Virus record (IMG/VR): IMGVR_UViG_3300047550_005720
Location: 1-32,845 of that record
Length of the DNA: 32,845 nucleotides
Reading direction: 5' to 3' (one strand)
Origin: a virus
Made by a program: the position numbers and the translations under genes. Positions within the stretch are counted from its first letter, which is position 1. Each line of letters starts with the position of its first letter. Of this stretch, positions 1 to 6,122 are shown piece after piece. The notes beneath the pieces are model-generated. The model saw only the letters and a program-made list of their open reading frames with translations, ran no database searches and was not told the origin of the DNA.

Positions 1-254
1 TTCCACTCCCAATCTTCTCCAGTGAGAGGGGCAATTGGTTCAAACTTTGCAAGCTTTTCAAAAAGATCGATCGTATAATGTGCTGAAGTTCCTGAGTGAC
101 CTTCACCATGGAAAACATCGAGAAGTTTGATTACGTGATTGCAAATCATTTCTTGCATCTCATCATCAAACTTGCCATTTTCATCGACCCAGCCAGCTGC
201 CTTAAACTCTCTTAAAGCATGTTTTACATAACTACTAAGATCTGATTTACTCAT
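1..254 (-). CDS. Hypothetical phage protein, C-terminus cut off by window edge
   Basis: An open frame starts at the ATG whose complement is at 252-254 and runs off the window at position 1, giving at least 84 residues. The visible part begins MSKSDLSSYVKHALREFKAA and ends with PLTGEDWEW. I recall similar short acidic proteins with a PLTGEDxEW ending from many tailed phages, with no assigned function. The start overlaps the stop of the upstream HAD-like gene by 4 nt (ATGA), which supports translational coupling and this start. The true C-terminus cannot be seen. Confidence 0.75.
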   Translation of the reverse strand, partial: MSKSDLSSYVKHALREFKAAGWVDENGKFDDEMQEMICNHVIKLLDVFHGEGHSGTSAHYTIDLFEKLAKFEPIAPLTGEDWEW

Positions 255-712
255 ACAAGATTCCCCACGTTAATAAAGTCAATTATTTGGTCAGTGTCTA
301 AATTATTAATTCTGATATTAGGAACTACATCATCAATCAGCACAGCATGCTCAAACTTAAGAACAGAGCAAAAGTTTGTAAAAGCACCAACCTTACCACG
401 GATCGATATGAAATCTGTAATACTTTCCCACCGTACGCCAGTTAGCTCTGTGTCAATCTGCATCATTGTTTGAGCCGTAGGTGTAGTTTCAATAGCATTA
501 CCCAAAACTCTTTCTAGAGTAGGACGGATATTGTTTGTAAACTCACGGTGATCGCTATCAGTCCAAATAGCAAAAGAAAATACACCGAGCTTGTCGGTAG
601 GATCGATGACTCTTCTAATCTTCTCAACATTAACCAGGAGTCGAGAAGACCAACTATCAATAATAGTCTCTTCAAGGTCAAGAAACACAAATCTCGGTGC
701 ATTATTTGTCAC
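251..712 (-). CDS. HAD-like phosphatase-fold protein
   Basis: This 153-residue protein carries the signposts of the haloacid dehalogenase fold. FLDLEET near residues 10-16 resembles motif I, although the second Asp of DxDxT is replaced by Glu. WTDSDHREF near residues 50-58 sits where the motif II Ser/Thr is expected, and LIDDV near residues 124-128 matches the acidic motif IV. Such proteins usually hydrolyse phosphate esters; the Asp-to-Glu change makes activity uncertain. The start is a GTG that overlaps the TGA of the upstream gene by 4 nt, with an AGGA about 9 nt before it. The substrate is unknown. HAD fold is likely; catalysis is an inference. Confidence 0.7.
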   Translation of the reverse strand: MTNNAPRFVFLDLEETIIDSWSSRLLVNVEKIRRVIDPTDKLGVFSFAIWTDSDHREFTNNIRPTLERVLGNAIETTPTAQTMMQIDTELTGVRWESITDFISIRGKVGAFTNFCSVLKFEHAVLIDDVVPNIRINNLDTDQIIDFINVGNLV

Positions 713-924
713 AGCGCTGTTCCTAGAATATTGTTTAAGTATTGATCAAGCTCTTTATTGCAATCTTGCCCAAACTTTCGCTTCAGGTAAAGCCGTTGTA
801 TGATGTTGGGGTCGGCCTCGCTCGTTTCATACACTATATAACCACGACGTTCCAATTCTTCAACCATTTCGTCTGAATCAACATCGTACAAATCAATTTC
901 AGCATCAACACGAACAGTCGGCAT
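709..924 (-). CDS. Small acidic hypothetical protein
   Basis: This 71-residue protein begins MPTVRVDAEIDLYDVDSDEM and has a short beta/alpha pattern with many Asp and Glu residues. No catalytic motif is visible. I recall phage proteins with the same opening (a V-x-V-D-x-(E/D)-I-D stretch followed by DEMVEELERRGY), none with a known function. The ATG at 924 is preferred over the GTG two codons upstream because GGGAG lies at normal spacing before it. It overlaps the end of the upstream gene by 20 nt. Confidence 0.72.
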   Translation of the reverse strand: MPTVRVDAEIDLYDVDSDEMVEELERRGYIVYETSEADPNIIQRLYLKRKFGQDCNKELDQYLNNILGTAL

Positions 925-1144
925 TATCACTCTCCCATGCCCAATGAACTACAACCCAATCGTCGATGCAATCAGCAGGACTGTATTCAGCATCGACACA
1001 TTCTTTGCCAAACTTGTCGCACATCCTTCCATACCAATAGTCCCAGTATTCTTTGAGAATTTCTTGTTCGGAAAGAGTGACTGTTATAGCAGAGAAGTCA
1101 CCATTACCGGGATCGTTTGGTTCGTAGTATGAGTAGTATTTCAT
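905..1144 (-). CDS. Conserved phage hypothetical protein (MKYYSYYEP family)
   Basis: This 79-residue protein is rich in Tyr and Trp and carries the pattern EYWDYWYGRMCDKFGKE followed by CIDDWVVVHWAWE. I recognise this from many T4-like and other large phages, where it is always annotated as hypothetical. No catalytic motif or membrane segment is evident. The ATG lies 2 nt after the TGA of the upstream gene, with an AAAAGGG ribosome binding site overlapping that stop. An alternative TTG two codons earlier is less likely. The function is unknown. Confidence 0.82.
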   Translation of the reverse strand: MKYYSYYEPNDPGNGDFSAITVTLSEQEILKEYWDYWYGRMCDKFGKECVDAEYSPADCIDDWVVVHWAWESDNADCSC

Positions 1145-1146
1145 TA

Positions 1147-1329
1147 TCAACCCTTTTCTACAAAATACCTCAACTCACCAACAAAGTCAAGGAAATTCCT
1201 TTTAATATATTCTTCCGAACCATTGACAAAAGCGATATGTGTCATTTCAACATCATACTCTTTTACGTATACGACGTGGTTGGGATTAATTGCTATAGAT
1301 GCACCTGCCGTGTTTGTAGTTATAATCAT
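1147..1329 (-). CDS. Small hypothetical protein, all-beta
   Basis: This 60-residue protein opens with MIITTNTAGASIAINPNHVV. The alternating hydrophobic pattern and the INP(N/D) turn loosely resemble FlbD-type small proteins, but the match is weak and no function is assigned. The ATG overlaps the stop of the upstream coiled-coil gene by 4 nt (ATGA), so the two are probably translated together. Confidence 0.7.
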   Translation of the reverse strand: MIITTNTAGASIAINPNHVVYVKEYDVEMTHIAFVNGSEEYIKRNFLDFVGELRYFVEKG

Positions 1330-1658
1330 TTCCGACCCTTTTTAGGAAGTTTGATATGTTTTTTAAACTCTTCGGCCAGCCGATTATGCTCTTCGTGTGA
1401 GCAGTATAGATACCACTGACGCGTGTCACCGTTAGGTGCAATAAAGCCGATGACAGTAACGGCCTGTCCTTTGTTAAGGCGTTCAATGCTAAATGCATTG
1501 ACTGCATTAAAATCAATAACGAACGTAGAATCGTTAATATCCTCCTCTTGAGCATTGTTGTAGAGATCTTTTTGATCTTTAATATTCTTCTCAAGGATTT
1601 TGATTCGTTCGTTAGCAACAGCAAGTTCTTGTTTCAGTTTTTTAACTTTACCAAACAT
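1326..1658 (-). CDS. Hypothetical protein with N-terminal coiled coil
   Basis: Residues 3-40 of this 110-residue protein form a Lys/Glu/Leu-rich heptad stretch typical of a short coiled coil. A beta-rich segment follows (FVIDFNAVNAFSIERL and AVTVIGFIAPNGD), then a basic tail ending KLPKKGRK. A TAGGAGAT ribosome binding site precedes the ATG at good spacing. It lies directly downstream of the prepilin-like gene, 9 nt from that stop codon. I do not recognise the family; oligomerisation through the coiled coil is an inference. Confidence 0.75.
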   Translation of the reverse strand: MFGKVKKLKQELAVANERIKILEKNIKDQKDLYNNAQEEDINDSTFVIDFNAVNAFSIERLNKGQAVTVIGFIAPNGDTRQWYLYCSHEEHNRLAEEFKKHIKLPKKGRK

Positions 1659-1667
1659 ACTAATCTC

Positions 1668-1916
1668 CTAGCAGCGAACACCGGAACCGTTTTCGCCAAT
1701 AATTTGTTTACCGTTGAAGAACAGATAGCCATGAATACAATCTGTTGAACGTTTCACCCAATCATCGTTTGCTTTCGTTGAAGCACTGGTAGTGATGTTG
1801 ACATCAGCAATGCCAGCAACTTTACTACCAGATGGTAAAGCAACAGTTAAAAGCATACCAATTATTGCTACCCAGATCATAAGTTCAATAATACTGAAGC
1901 CTTTATTTGCCAACAT
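1668..1916 (-). CDS. Type IV prepilin/pseudopilin-like protein
   Basis: This 82-residue protein begins MLANKGFSIIELMIWVAIIG. That is the class III signal of type IV pilins: a short basic leader ending in Gly6, Phe7 as the residue to be N-methylated, Glu11 at mature position +5, then an unbroken hydrophobic helix to about residue 28. After processing by a prepilin peptidase (a host enzyme, since none is seen here) it would sit in the inner membrane or join a pilus. The short globular part ends NGSGVRC, with Cys at about 57 and 82 that could form the disulphide loop seen in many pilins. It overlaps the end of the SPFH gene by 14 nt. The longer in-frame start is less likely because it would bury the leader. 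Confidence 0.82.
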   Translation of the reverse strand: MLANKGFSIIELMIWVAIIGMLLTVALPSGSKVAGIADVNITTSASTKANDDWVKRSTDCIHGYLFFNGKQIIGENGSGVRC

Positions 1917-2700
1917 TAACCATTCCTTTGAAGTCTTGAGGAACAACAATCGTGTGAACCTTACCGTTCTTAATACCTTCGGAAATGTTCATCATTGCTT
2001 GCGCTTGCATATAAGCAATAGATTGTGTTGACTGATTGGCAAGAGCTGCCATTCGGCGTGCTTCAGCTTCAGCAGTCTTAACCTCGACTTCTTTCTGCTT
2101 CAGTTCATTCTTAGAGCGAACAAGCTCGTTAGCAGAGGCAACGACACTATCAGCTGGTTGAACATTACGGATCAACACCTGTGTGATCGTCAGTGATCCA
2201 TCAAGCTTTTCTTCAGCAAGCGCTCGCTGGATATGCTCGCGGACTTTCTGTTCCATCGTTTGACGATTGTCAGCCATGTCAAGTGCTTCATATTCACGGG
2301 CAGCTTTGTAAATTGCATTACGAGCTGTCTGGACGATGTAGTTATACATCAAATAGATGTCGCCACGTTCGGCAGCATGGAAAGCTTTGCTTTTCTGCGA
2401 GTATAGTTCAGCAACTTGTGACTGATTAATGTTGTAAATTACAACAGCATCTAGATCTTTCATCGTGCTGTTATCTTTTGCAACAGGTGTCATATCGTTA
2501 AGCGAGACGTTAACATCTTTAATCGGAAATGTTAGAACATCACCGACTAAAACTTGATTGAACGAACCTGGAAGAAGTTCACCGGGCTGAATCTGTTTAT
2601 CAAAACCAATTCGGACACCGACTTCACCCGTTTCAATCCGAGTGCAACCAGTAGCAGTGATCACAGCAAGAGCAACAGCAGCAAGTTTAAAGGTTTTCAT
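1903..2700 (-). CDS. SPFH/prohibitin-like lipoprotein
   Basis: The ATG at 2700 has a GGAG site just upstream and opens a lipoprotein signal peptide ending ITATGC, with Cys19 as the lipidated residue. It is chosen over the longer frame, which starts 51 codons earlier in unrelated sequence. The 265-residue product then shows RIETGEVGVRIGF, the start of an SPFH (stomatin/prohibitin/flotillin/HflK-C) domain, an Ala/Glu-rich coiled coil around residues 195-225 (ELKQKEVEVKTAEAEARRM) and a C-terminal HTIVVPQDF segment. Similar proteins are known from marine phages. SPFH proteins form membrane-bound rings. Here the lipid anchor would place it on the periplasmic side of the envelope. Modulation of host HflK/C-FtsH or membrane microdomains is only a guess. 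Confidence 0.9.
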   Translation of the reverse strand: MKTFKLAAVALAVITATGCTRIETGEVGVRIGFDKQIQPGELLPGSFNQVLVGDVLTFPIKDVNVSLNDMTPVAKDNSTMKDLDAVVIYNINQSQVAELYSQKSKAFHAAERGDIYLMYNYIVQTARNAIYKAAREYEALDMADNRQTMEQKVREHIQRALAEEKLDGSLTITQVLIRNVQPADSVVASANELVRSKNELKQKEVEVKTAEAEARRMAALANQSTQSIAYMQAQAMMNISEGIKNGKVHTIVVPQDFKGMVNVGK

Positions 2701-2720
2701 AATATCTCCAAAAGTCAGTG

Positions 2721-2897
2721 TTAGAATACCAACACAATAATCATCAGGATAGCAGTTGTTATCATCGCACAAAATCCAGAAAAGGTCAACGTCTTTACCA
2801 ATTGCCATTTCTCTTTTCCGGTCATTTGCCGCCATGTGATAACTGATAGCCACACTGCTGCAAAGACAAACACAAAAACAATGAACATCCTAATCAT
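2721..2897 (-). CDS. Small two-helix membrane protein
   Basis: This 58-residue frame starts at the ATG complementary to 2895-2897 and begins MIRMFIVFVFVFAAVWLSVI. Residues 3-20 and about 40-58 are strongly hydrophobic, separated by a charged loop (RQMTGKEKWQLVK). It therefore looks like a two-helix inner-membrane protein. The ATG overlaps the end of the upstream gene by 8 nt, and the stop lies 20 nt before the SPFH start. No family is recognised. Position and overlap support it being a gene. Confidence 0.65.
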   Translation of the reverse strand: MIRMFIVFVFVFAAVWLSVITWRQMTGKEKWQLVKTLTFSGFCAMITTAILMIIVLVF

Positions 2898-3123
2898 TTT
2901 TAACCTCTACAGTCTTCTCAAACTCTCTCGACATATACTTTTCGAGTAGCTGCGTTGAGATCATTCGAACGAGGTCGTTGTACTGACCATACACGGAAAA
3001 CACATACGGGCAATGTGCCCAGCTATGTGTCTTAAGGAAAGTGTAGAACAGCCTGCGATGTTCTTTGTTCTCGGGGTCAAAATCAATAACAGGTTTCAGT
3101 GCTTTTCGCAGAACGTGACTCAT
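2890..3123 (-). CDS. Conserved phage hypothetical protein
   Basis: This 77-residue protein contains FDPENKEHRRLFYTFLKTHS and WAHCPYVFSV, then an amphipathic C-terminal half ending in a basic/acidic tail. I recall proteins with the pattern FDP-x-NKEHR...W-x-HCP in other phages, all of unknown function. It begins directly at the stop of the Tat-signal gene, and its own stop overlaps the small membrane protein downstream. No catalytic motif is visible. Confidence 0.75.
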   Translation of the reverse strand: MSHVLRKALKPVIDFDPENKEHRRLFYTFLKTHSWAHCPYVFSVYGQYNDLVRMISTQLLEKYMSREFEKTVEVKND

Positions 3124-3432
3124 TTAGCCCTCCAAAGCAACTCGTTTCCATTGACCATCTGTGCTAACCCACAACCGATTATCTTTCCCAACACCAAACT
3201 CGACTTTGTTTGTCATCGCATAATCGGTTTCGGGGAAAATAGTAATTCCACCATCACACTGTGCTGTGTAGCGTCTTAGTTCTTGGTTATTTGATGTAAG
3301 TTTCATTACGGATTTTGTTGGTTGTAAAGTGTAACTCGTTGAAAGTGATGCTTTCGTGGCGCTATTAGCCACTCCAGCAACACTCACGGCTCCGACACCA
3401 AACAACCCTGTGATAAAGTTTCTACGATTCAT
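3124..3432 (-). CDS. Exported protein with twin-arginine-like signal
   Basis: The N-terminus MNRRNFITGLFGVGAVSVAG has the RRxF-hydrophobic layout of a twin-arginine (Tat) signal. Arg3-Arg4 precede an Ala/Gly-rich weak hydrophobic core and a probable AxA-type cleavage site (ANSA) around residues 22-25. The mature part, about 75 residues, is small and beta-rich and ends VSTDGQWKRVALEG. It has no cofactor-binding motif that would explain folding before export. A strong TTAGGAGC site precedes the ATG. Periplasmic location is inferred and function is unknown. The signal could also work through Sec, as the region is not unequivocally Tat-specific. Confidence 0.78.
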   Translation of the reverse strand: MNRRNFITGLFGVGAVSVAGVANSATKASLSTSYTLQPTKSVMKLTSNNQELRRYTAQCDGGITIFPETDYAMTNKVEFGVGKDNRLWVSTDGQWKRVALEG

Positions 3433-3440
3433 AAAAGCTC

Positions 3441-4019
3441 CTAATCAATGTATAGTTGCAGCTGATCACCATCAAACTGCCTCGAGGATATTGATCGCAC
3501 AAGGTCAACCAACGTTGACTCTTTGATATTATATCCCTTGTTCTTGTACTTGAACAAGCGGTTAATTGTTGCAACAGGGTATGTTACATCATTGATGCTA
3601 AGGTTTTTCTTACGAACATCTTTGATAAAGCCACGGTGCATAAAGACTGTATCACCGTCAAAAGCAGCCATACAAACACTAAAATCGAACGAATAAAGAA
3701 GTTCTTCGACGTTTGAATAAAAGCGCTTGGTAATCAGCTGCACTTTAATACCCTTGCGCTTGAATGTATAGAGTTCTTTTTTGGGACATGAGAACACGCA
3801 CTTCCAACCGGCAACAGTTAGAGTGTTGTGCAGCTTCTCAGCGTACATAACATCGCTGAAGAACATGTCGTAGTCGGCGATTGGTTCGTTCGTGTTAATC
3901 AAGCTTCTGAGAGCACCACCAGCGCACCAAACCTTACCAGGCTCGCAGAACGCCGATACAGGAAATATACCAGCGTTGCTGCGGTTAAACAAATTCTCAA
4001 TTTTGAAGCGATGGATCAT
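3441..4019 (-). CDS. Nucleotidyltransferase-fold protein (pol beta/CCA-adding-like head)
   Basis: This 192-residue protein has WCAGGALRSLI followed by EPIADYDMFF near residues 31-54. That is the GG-x-x-R...DxD arrangement of the nucleotidyltransferase superfamily (tRNA CCA-adding and minor NTases), with the two Asp of DYD as metal ligands. DFSVCMAAFDGD near residues 112-123 fits a further core strand carrying the third acidic residue. Similar proteins occur in many large phages without a demonstrated substrate. The start overlaps the upstream stop by 1 nt. The domain call is well supported. Whether it modifies RNA, a nucleotide or a protein cannot be told from sequence. Confidence 0.78.
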   Translation of the reverse strand: MIHRFKIENLFNRSNAGIFPVSAFCEPGKVWCAGGALRSLINTNEPIADYDMFFSDVMYAEKLHNTLTVAGWKCVFSCPKKELYTFKRKGIKVQLITKRFYSNVEELLYSFDFSVCMAAFDGDTVFMHRGFIKDVRKKNLSINDVTYPVATINRLFKYKNKGYNIKESTLVDLVRSISSRQFDGDQLQLYID

Positions 4020-4357
4020 TACCCTCTCCTCATCTTAGAGATATCTTTCGCATGGTCGGGTGAAAACACAGGAACTGCATTTGACTTGTGCATGGTTGAG
4101 ATGCCAATCATAGCATCACCAGTATACATTACTTTTTCACGTTTAAAAACATCACATTCAGTCGTTTCAAGTGATTTAATTTCTTTGTAAGTGTCGGCAC
4201 CTGGACGAAGTATAACGATTGACTGGGGTTTCTTCGCAATGAAAGGTTTCTTGGTAGTTTCAACACGATAAGCTGCTTGCTGCTTATTCCAAGCAGCCTT
4301 TTGCTTAAGTTTCTGCTTACGGGTTTTCTTCGAAGATTGATTCGTATAGATCAACAT
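4019..4357 (-). CDS. Conserved phage hypothetical protein (YTGDAMIGI...HKSN family)
   Basis: The first 40 residues of this 112-residue protein are very basic (KKTRKQKLKQKAAWNKQQAA). The C-terminal half carries YTGDAMIGISTMHKSNAVPV and ends DISKMRRG. This C-terminal block recurs in many large phages in my recollection, always as a hypothetical protein. The basic arm suggests nucleic-acid or nucleoprotein contact, which is an inference. It is the first gene after a promoter whose -35 lies inside the preceding terminator. Confidence 0.85.
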   Translation of the reverse strand: MLIYTNQSSKKTRKQKLKQKAAWNKQQAAYRVETTKKPFIAKKPQSIVILRPGADTYKEIKSLETTECDVFKREKVMYTGDAMIGISTMHKSNAVPVFSPDHAKDISKMRRG

Positions 4358-4386
4358 AATTCACCTGAACATAATATATGGGATGT

Positions 4387-4415
4387 ATTGTACATCACAA
4401 AACAAAAAAGGTCAA
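4387..4415 (-). promoter_or_regulatory. Sigma70-type promoter (TTGACC-17-TACAAT)
   Basis: On the minus strand, TTGACC (4410-4415) and TACAAT (4387-4392) are separated by exactly 17 nt, near-consensus for bacterial sigma70. It would transcribe the gene block from 4357 down to position 1. The -35 box is part of the stem of the terminator at 4404-4433. Confidence 0.75.
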
Positions 4416-4433
4416 CATAAATGCTGACCTTTT
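4404..4433 (-). terminator. Rho-independent terminator
   Basis: Minus-strand AAAAGGTCA (4425-4433) pairs with TGACCTTTT (4406-4414) across a 10-nt loop and is followed by a run of six T. It lies just after the stop of the gene at 4455-4691 and would end the transcript begun at the 5970-5998 promoter. Its 3' arm contains the -35 box of the next promoter. Confidence 0.8.
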
Positions 4434-4454
4434 GTAACTTATTGAAATTGTTAT

Positions 4455-4691
4455 TTATTCAATTCCAAAGTGATTTTTTATTCGTCGATCTAGTGCATCA
4501 CAATCGGACCAATTTTTAGCAATATCTAAACATTCTCGAGCAGTTCGTTCTATGTAATATTCTTTGATAATGTCAACAAAATGTTGAACTTTATCATACG
4601 TTTCATACCCATCGTAACCTTCCGGATCATTCACTGCGTTGGGGTCAACGATACCACTAATAATAGCAGCTGACTTAACTGTAGGGTTCAT
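4455..4691 (-). CDS. Hypothetical protein
   Basis: This 78-residue acidic protein begins MNPTVKSAAIISGIVDPNAV and has a helical C-terminal half (HFVDIIKEYYIERTARECLD). I do not recognise the family. It is the last gene of its transcript, directly before the terminator, and its start lies 2 nt after the upstream stop. Residues DPNAVNDPEGYDGYE form a flexible acidic linker. No motif allows a functional call. Confidence 0.7.
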   Translation of the reverse strand: MNPTVKSAAIISGIVDPNAVNDPEGYDGYETYDKVQHFVDIIKEYYIERTARECLDIAKNWSDCDALDRRIKNHFGIE

Positions 4692-4693
4692 TA

Positions 4694-4870
4694 CTACCAG
4701 CCTCCTGTATAATGTGCATGTACATATCTGTAAACTTGCCTGGGAAACACTTGAAAGACGTCAATTGGTTTTTGTTCGTCAAATGCCTTGTTGCGTGAAT
4801 TCCACCAGCGTTCTATATCTTGTTCTGACAGTCCTATACCAATCAACATATCGTTAATTTCATTAATCAT
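4694..4870 (-). CDS. Xre/MbcA C-terminal-domain-like small protein
   Basis: The ATG at 4870 lies 1 nt after the upstream TGA with a TTTGGGA site before it. It is preferred over in-frame ATGs that would overlap the upstream gene further. The 58-residue product reads IGLSEQDIERWWNSRNKAFD followed by EQKPIDVFQVFPRQVYRYV. This resembles the W-(L/W)-x-x-x-N-x-A-F/L...P-x-(D/E)-(L/V) pattern of the toxin-binding domain found in Xre/MbcA/ParS antitoxins (DUF2384-type). A DNA-binding half is absent. The resemblance is moderate; it may be an orphan antitoxin-like domain or an unrelated phage family. Confidence 0.55.
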   Translation of the reverse strand: MINEINDMLIGIGLSEQDIERWWNSRNKAFDEQKPIDVFQVFPRQVYRYVHAHYTGGW

Positions 4871-4871
4871 A

Positions 4872-5564
4872 TCAGTCCCAAAGATTTTCATAGTATTTAC
4901 CAAACAGTCTATAACCATTTCGCATTCTATCATGAAATTTTGTATATCCTTCTTTGTCCCACTTTCGAGTGTGCTTGGGACCATGCTCTAATCGACTAAC
5001 ATTAGTGCCTTCCACTTTTACAAAAATATAGTCAGAAACACCAGTGTAAAACTGGTCTTCCCATTCTTTATTATCACCGACTTGACAATCAAACGCAAAA
5101 ATCATTTCATCGAGCACCCAATCCCACCGAGCAAAGTGATTGCTGTCGGTATCATATTCGTTTTCCTTTGGAGGTGCTGAAGTACTTCTGAGATGTTCCG
5201 GAACATCTTCATCATCAACATAAGGTGCACCATGCTTAGTTTCTTTCAACTGTTTGAGCATTGGTAGAATAATATAGGCTAAAGTGTGATACATACTCCA
5301 GGTATCCCACTCGTCAATTTTTACCTTTATCTTTCGTTCGTACCGAATACTATGAACCCAGGTTAAAAATTTACAGAGTAGAGTTTCATTCCGTTCAAGA
5401 TTAAAAATTCTGACATGCTCATCATTGGCTTTCAATTTACCATATGCAAGCAGCTCACCAAGTTTACAAACAATAGGATCGTTCGGGTCTTTCCAGAAAA
5501 GAATCTTTTCTGCTAGTTGATACGGACCAAACCAGTTTTTATAAGGTCCAATTTTAACCTTCAT
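4872..5564 (-). CDS. Conserved large-phage hypothetical protein (MKVKIGPYKNWFGPYQ family)
   Basis: The ATG at 5564 follows AGGAAAACAC and gives a 230-residue protein starting MKVKIGPYKNWFGPYQLAE. The longer frame reaching 5645 would run far into the upstream gene and lacks a good start. The central part carries KIDEWDTWSMYHTLAYIILP and KHGAPYVDDEDVPEHLRS, then HFARWDWVLDEMIFAF. I recognise this combination from many T4-like phages as a hypothetical protein, with Trp and Asp residues strongly conserved. No standard catalytic motif is evident. The start overlaps the preceding gene by 11 nt. Confidence 0.88.
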   Translation of the reverse strand: MKVKIGPYKNWFGPYQLAEKILFWKDPNDPIVCKLGELLAYGKLKANDEHVRIFNLERNETLLCKFLTWVHSIRYERKIKVKIDEWDTWSMYHTLAYIILPMLKQLKETKHGAPYVDDEDVPEHLRSTSAPPKENEYDTDSNHFARWDWVLDEMIFAFDCQVGDNKEWEDQFYTGVSDYIFVKVEGTNVSRLEHGPKHTRKWDKEGYTKFHDRMRNGYRLFGKYYENLWD

Positions 5565-5946
5565 GTGTTTTCCTATATTCCAATTCAGTTGTGAAAATAT
5601 GACGCACCCAGGGTTTGATGTGGTTTTGAGTTTCGAGGATAGCAATAATATGGTCGTCAGTCATAGCCGATATTGGAATCCATTTCAGCTCGTCGTTACC
5701 GCTTGGACCTCTTGTACCCCAATGAAAGGCTTCACGAATGGCTTTATGTGGGTCAGTATCATATACTGACAATTCAACGTAGGGATGATCTTTGTGAATT
5801 GTTCGACGAGCATAATCAAGCCCACCATCAACCATGTATTCTAAACCGTTCATATCAGTGTATACCTTATAGTCATGTCGATGAAACGACTGGAGAATCG
5901 TTCCATCAGGCGTCATGATGCGATTAGCTACAAGCCGACCTTCCAT
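5554..5946 (-). CDS. Conserved phage hypothetical protein
   Basis: This 130-residue protein shows RLVANRIMTPDGTILQSFHR, YMVDGGLDYARRT and FHWGTRGPSG. I recall this set from many phages in the pattern R-L-x-A-N-R...P-D-G-T...S-F-N/H-R-H-D-Y...D-G-G-L-D-Y...H-W-G-T. The family has no function I know. The ATG follows a perfect GGAGG at normal spacing and is the second gene after the promoter at 5970-5998. Confidence 0.87.
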   Translation of the reverse strand: MEGRLVANRIMTPDGTILQSFHRHDYKVYTDMNGLEYMVDGGLDYARRTIHKDHPYVELSVYDTDPHKAIREAFHWGTRGPSGNDELKWIPISAMTDDHIIAILETQNHIKPWVRHIFTTELEYRKTHEG

Positions 5947-5969
5947 AACAACCTCCGCAAGAAAATTAC

Positions 5970-5998
5970 ATTGTATAATAGTTTGTTTAAATGGTCAA
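5970..5998 (-). promoter_or_regulatory. Sigma70-type promoter (TTGACC-17-TACAAT)
   Basis: Minus-strand TTGACC at 5993-5998 and TACAAT at 5970-5975 are 17 nt apart. The predicted start lies about 10-20 nt upstream of the 5946 ATG and its GGAGG site. The -35 box overlaps the stop codon of the 41-residue gene at 5995-6120. It would drive the block from 5946 down to the terminator at 4404-4433. Confidence 0.78.
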
Positions 5999-6120
5999 CG
6001 TTTATTTTCTTCTTTGGTTTCCGGCTGCTTAATTGGAGCAGTGATGGTGTCCATGATTTTGTGGCCACTCCACCATCCTGCTCCGGTAAACAAACCTATC
6101 AAAAATACTGTTGTATACAT
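5995..6120 (-). CDS. Very small membrane-anchored protein
   Basis: The 41-residue frame begins MYTTVFLIGLFTGAGWWSGH and ends ITAPIKQPETKEENKR. One hydrophobic, glycine-rich segment (residues 4-18) is followed by a polar tail, so it looks like a single-pass membrane peptide. Its ATG lies 2 nt after the stop of the membrane/coiled-coil gene, suggesting coupling. It has a weak ribosome binding site. Gene status rests on position and a coherent membrane-peptide sequence. Confidence 0.55.
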   Translation of the reverse strand: MYTTVFLIGLFTGAGWWSGHKIMDTITAPIKQPETKEENKR

Positions 6121-6122
6121 TT

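Noticed and set aside
2757-2791. TTGACC followed at 17 nt by GATGAT ahead of the SPFH gene
   Set aside because: It lies inside the 58-residue coding frame and the -10 matches only four of six positions; too weak to list as a promoter.
1903-2853. Longer SPFH gene starting at 2853
   Set aside because: The extra 51 residues cover the separate 58-residue membrane gene in another frame and would bury the lipoprotein signal; the ATG at 2700 has a strong GGAG.
4448-4458. AATAAATAAC as a late promoter
   Set aside because: It overlaps a TAA stop in AT-rich sequence and is followed at once by a terminator, so it has no gene to drive. The similar stretch at 20953-20962 is also left as a note only.
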